DNA of 23,817 nucleotides, taken from contig JAZQLP010000052.1 of assembly GCA_045542755.1 (NCBI GenBank), positions 1 to 23,817 of the forward strand, given 5' to 3'. A program made the translations under genes and the position numbers. The notes beneath the pieces are model-generated. The model ran no database searches. It saw nothing but the letters and a program-made list of their open reading frames with translations, and was not told the origin of the DNA. Shown one piece after another: positions 22,692 through 23,817 of the stretch. The DNA is from JAZQLP01 sp045542755. Its GTDB lineage: Bacteria > Bacillota > Clostridia > Oscillospirales > UBA644. Position 1 is the stretch's first letter. Every line of letters starts with the position of its first letter.

Positions 22692-23817
22692 ATGTCTACT
22701 AAAAAGTATGTTTACCTTTTCACCGAAGGCGACGCTAATATGCGTGAGCTCCTCGGCGGTAAAGGCGCAAACCTCGCAGAAATGACAAAGATCGGTCTTC
22801 CCGTTCCCCAGGGCTTCACCATCACTACCGAAGCTTGTACCCAGTACTACGAGGACGGCAAAAAGATCAATCCCGAAATCGAAGCTCAGATTATCGAGTA
22901 TATCGGTAAGATGGAAGAAGTTACCGGCAAGAAGTTCGGCGATAAGGAAAACCCCCTTCTCGTTTCCGTTCGTTCCGGTGCAAGAGCTTCCATGCCCGGT
23001 ATGATGGATACCATTCTCAACCTCGGTCTTAACGAAGACGTTGTTGAGGTTCTTTCCAGAAAGTCCGGCAACCCCAGATGGGCTTGGTACTGCTACAGAA
23101 GATTTATTCAGATGTACTCCGACGTCGTTATGGAAGTCGGCAAGAAGTACTTTGAGGAGCTCATCGACGAGATGAAGAAGGCTAAGGGCGTTGTTTACGA
23201 CGTTGACCTTACTGCTGACGATCTTAAGGAACTTGCAGGTCAGTTCAAGGCTGAATACAAGGCTAAGATCGGTTCTGACTTCCCCTCTGACCCCAAGGAA
23301 CAGCTTATGGGCGCTGTAAAGGCCGTATTCCGTTCTTGGGACAACCCCAGAGCTAACGTTTACAGACGTGACAACGACATTCCCTATTCTTGGGGTACTG
23401 CCGTTAACGTTCAGGCTATGGCTTTCGGTAACATGGGCGACAACTGCGGTACCGGCGTTGCCTTTACCCGTGACCCTGCTACCGGCGAAAAGAAGCTTAT
23501 GGGCGAATTCCTTATCAATGCACAGGGTGAAGACGTTGTTGCCGGTGTTAGAACTCCTATGCCTATCGCTCAGATGGAAGAAAAGTTCCCTGAGGCATTC
23601 GCTCAGTTCGTTAACGTTTGCCAGACTCTTGAGAACCATTACAGAGATATGCAGGATATGGAGTTCACCGTTGAGCACGGTAAGCTCTTCATGCTCCAGA
23701 CCAGAAACGGTAAGAGAACCGCTCAGGCGGCTCTTAAGATCGCTTGCGACCTCGTTGACGAGGGCATGAGAACCGAGCAGGAAGCCGTTCTTATGATCGA
23801 TCCCCGTAACCTTGACA
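22692..23817 (+). CDS. ppdK: Pyruvate, phosphate dikinase (3' end cut by window edge)
   Basis: Interconverts pyruvate, ATP and phosphate with phosphoenolpyruvate, AMP and pyrophosphate; in anaerobic Clostridia it often serves glycolysis or gluconeogenesis. The visible 375 codons cover the N-terminal ATP-grasp domain: LLGGKGANLAEMTKIGLPVP near residues 18-37, VRSGARASMPGMMDTILNLG near 95-114, then the WDNPRANVYRR segment and GEFLINAQGEDVVAGVRTP. Full proteins are about 870-890 residues, so the histidine swivel and the pyruvate barrel are missing. The ATG at 22692 follows AGGAGG at 11-nt spacing. Codon use (GTT, GCT, CGT, AAG) is more biased than in the neighbours, which suggests high expression. 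Confidence 0.96.
   Translation, partial: MSTKKYVYLFTEGDANMRELLGGKGANLAEMTKIGLPVPQGFTITTEACTQYYEDGKKINPEIEAQIIEYIGKMEEVTGKKFGDKENPLLVSVRSGARASMPGMMDTILNLGLNEDVVEVLSRKSGNPRWAWYCYRRFIQMYSDVVMEVGKKYFEELIDEMKKAKGVVYDVDLTADDLKELAGQFKAEYKAKIGSDFPSDPKEQLMGAVKAVFRSWDNPRANVYRRDNDIPYSWGTAVNVQAMAFGNMGDNCGTGVAFTRDPATGEKKLMGEFLINAQGEDVVAGVRTPMPIAQMEEKFPEAFAQFVNVCQTLENHYRDMQDMEFTVEHGKLFMLQTRNGKRTAQAALKIACDLVDEGMRTEQEAVLMIDPRNLD

Noticed and set aside
22686..23678. 330-codon minus-strand open frame opposite ppdK
   Set aside because: Ser/Val/Asn/Leu-rich mirror of a strongly coding, highly biased gene; no motif.

Overview
The window looks like chromosome from a low-GC Gram-positive anaerobe of the class Clostridia, probably a gut or rumen commensal. 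The signs are consistent AGGAGG-type ribosome binding sites, sigma-A promoters with 17-bp spacers, a pth-mfd-foldase lipoprotein operon, a pyruvate phosphate dikinase gene, a DUF1292 protein, Gram-positive lipoproteins, and a sortase-type surface protein. No rRNA, tRNA, CRISPR array, transposase or phage gene was found. The species cannot be named from this sequence alone.

Layout. Positions 1-6.7 kb form a carbohydrate-type accessory region. It holds the start of a sugar ABC permease (minus, cut by the window edge), two tandem Gfo/Idh/MocA oxidoreductase paralogs with an EamA-type transporter in one minus-strand operon, and a divergent AraC regulator followed by a short-chain dehydrogenase and a Bcp-type peroxiredoxin, closed by a bidirectional terminator. 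Positions 6.7-8.6 kb hold an OPA-like MFS transporter whose 5' side carries an unexplained GC-rich, hairpin-forming, open-frame element (8053-8265), and a DUF1292 gene. Positions 8.8-12.8 kb hold a lipid kinase whose 3' end overlaps tail-to-tail with a surface protein carrying a sorting signal. Divergent from that protein is a three-gene operon: a Wzz/CpsC-like membrane protein, an acidic protein with a degenerate tyrosine-kinase-like (CpsD fold) domain, and a YgjP-type metallopeptidase. Positions 12.9-17.0 kb hold a COG2509 FAD dehydrogenase with a cysteine cluster, a DUF4886 SGNH lipoprotein, and a divergent GH110-like beta-helix protein without a signal peptide. Positions 17.0-22.5 kb are the housekeeping minus-strand operon pth-mfd-PrsA/SurA-like lipoprotein-small membrane protein. 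At 22.7 kb the divergent ppdK gene starts and runs off the end.

How the parts may work together (inference): the 1-5.4 kb genes fit uptake and oxidoreduction of an unusual sugar or glycoside under AraC control. The 10.7-12.3 kb genes resemble a reduced capsule-assembly control pair that has lost ATPase chemistry. The most interesting leads are this degenerate CpsC/CpsD-like pair, the unexplained element at 8053-8265, the tandem oxidoreductases lacking the usual EKP lysine, and the probable ATT start of the EamA gene.
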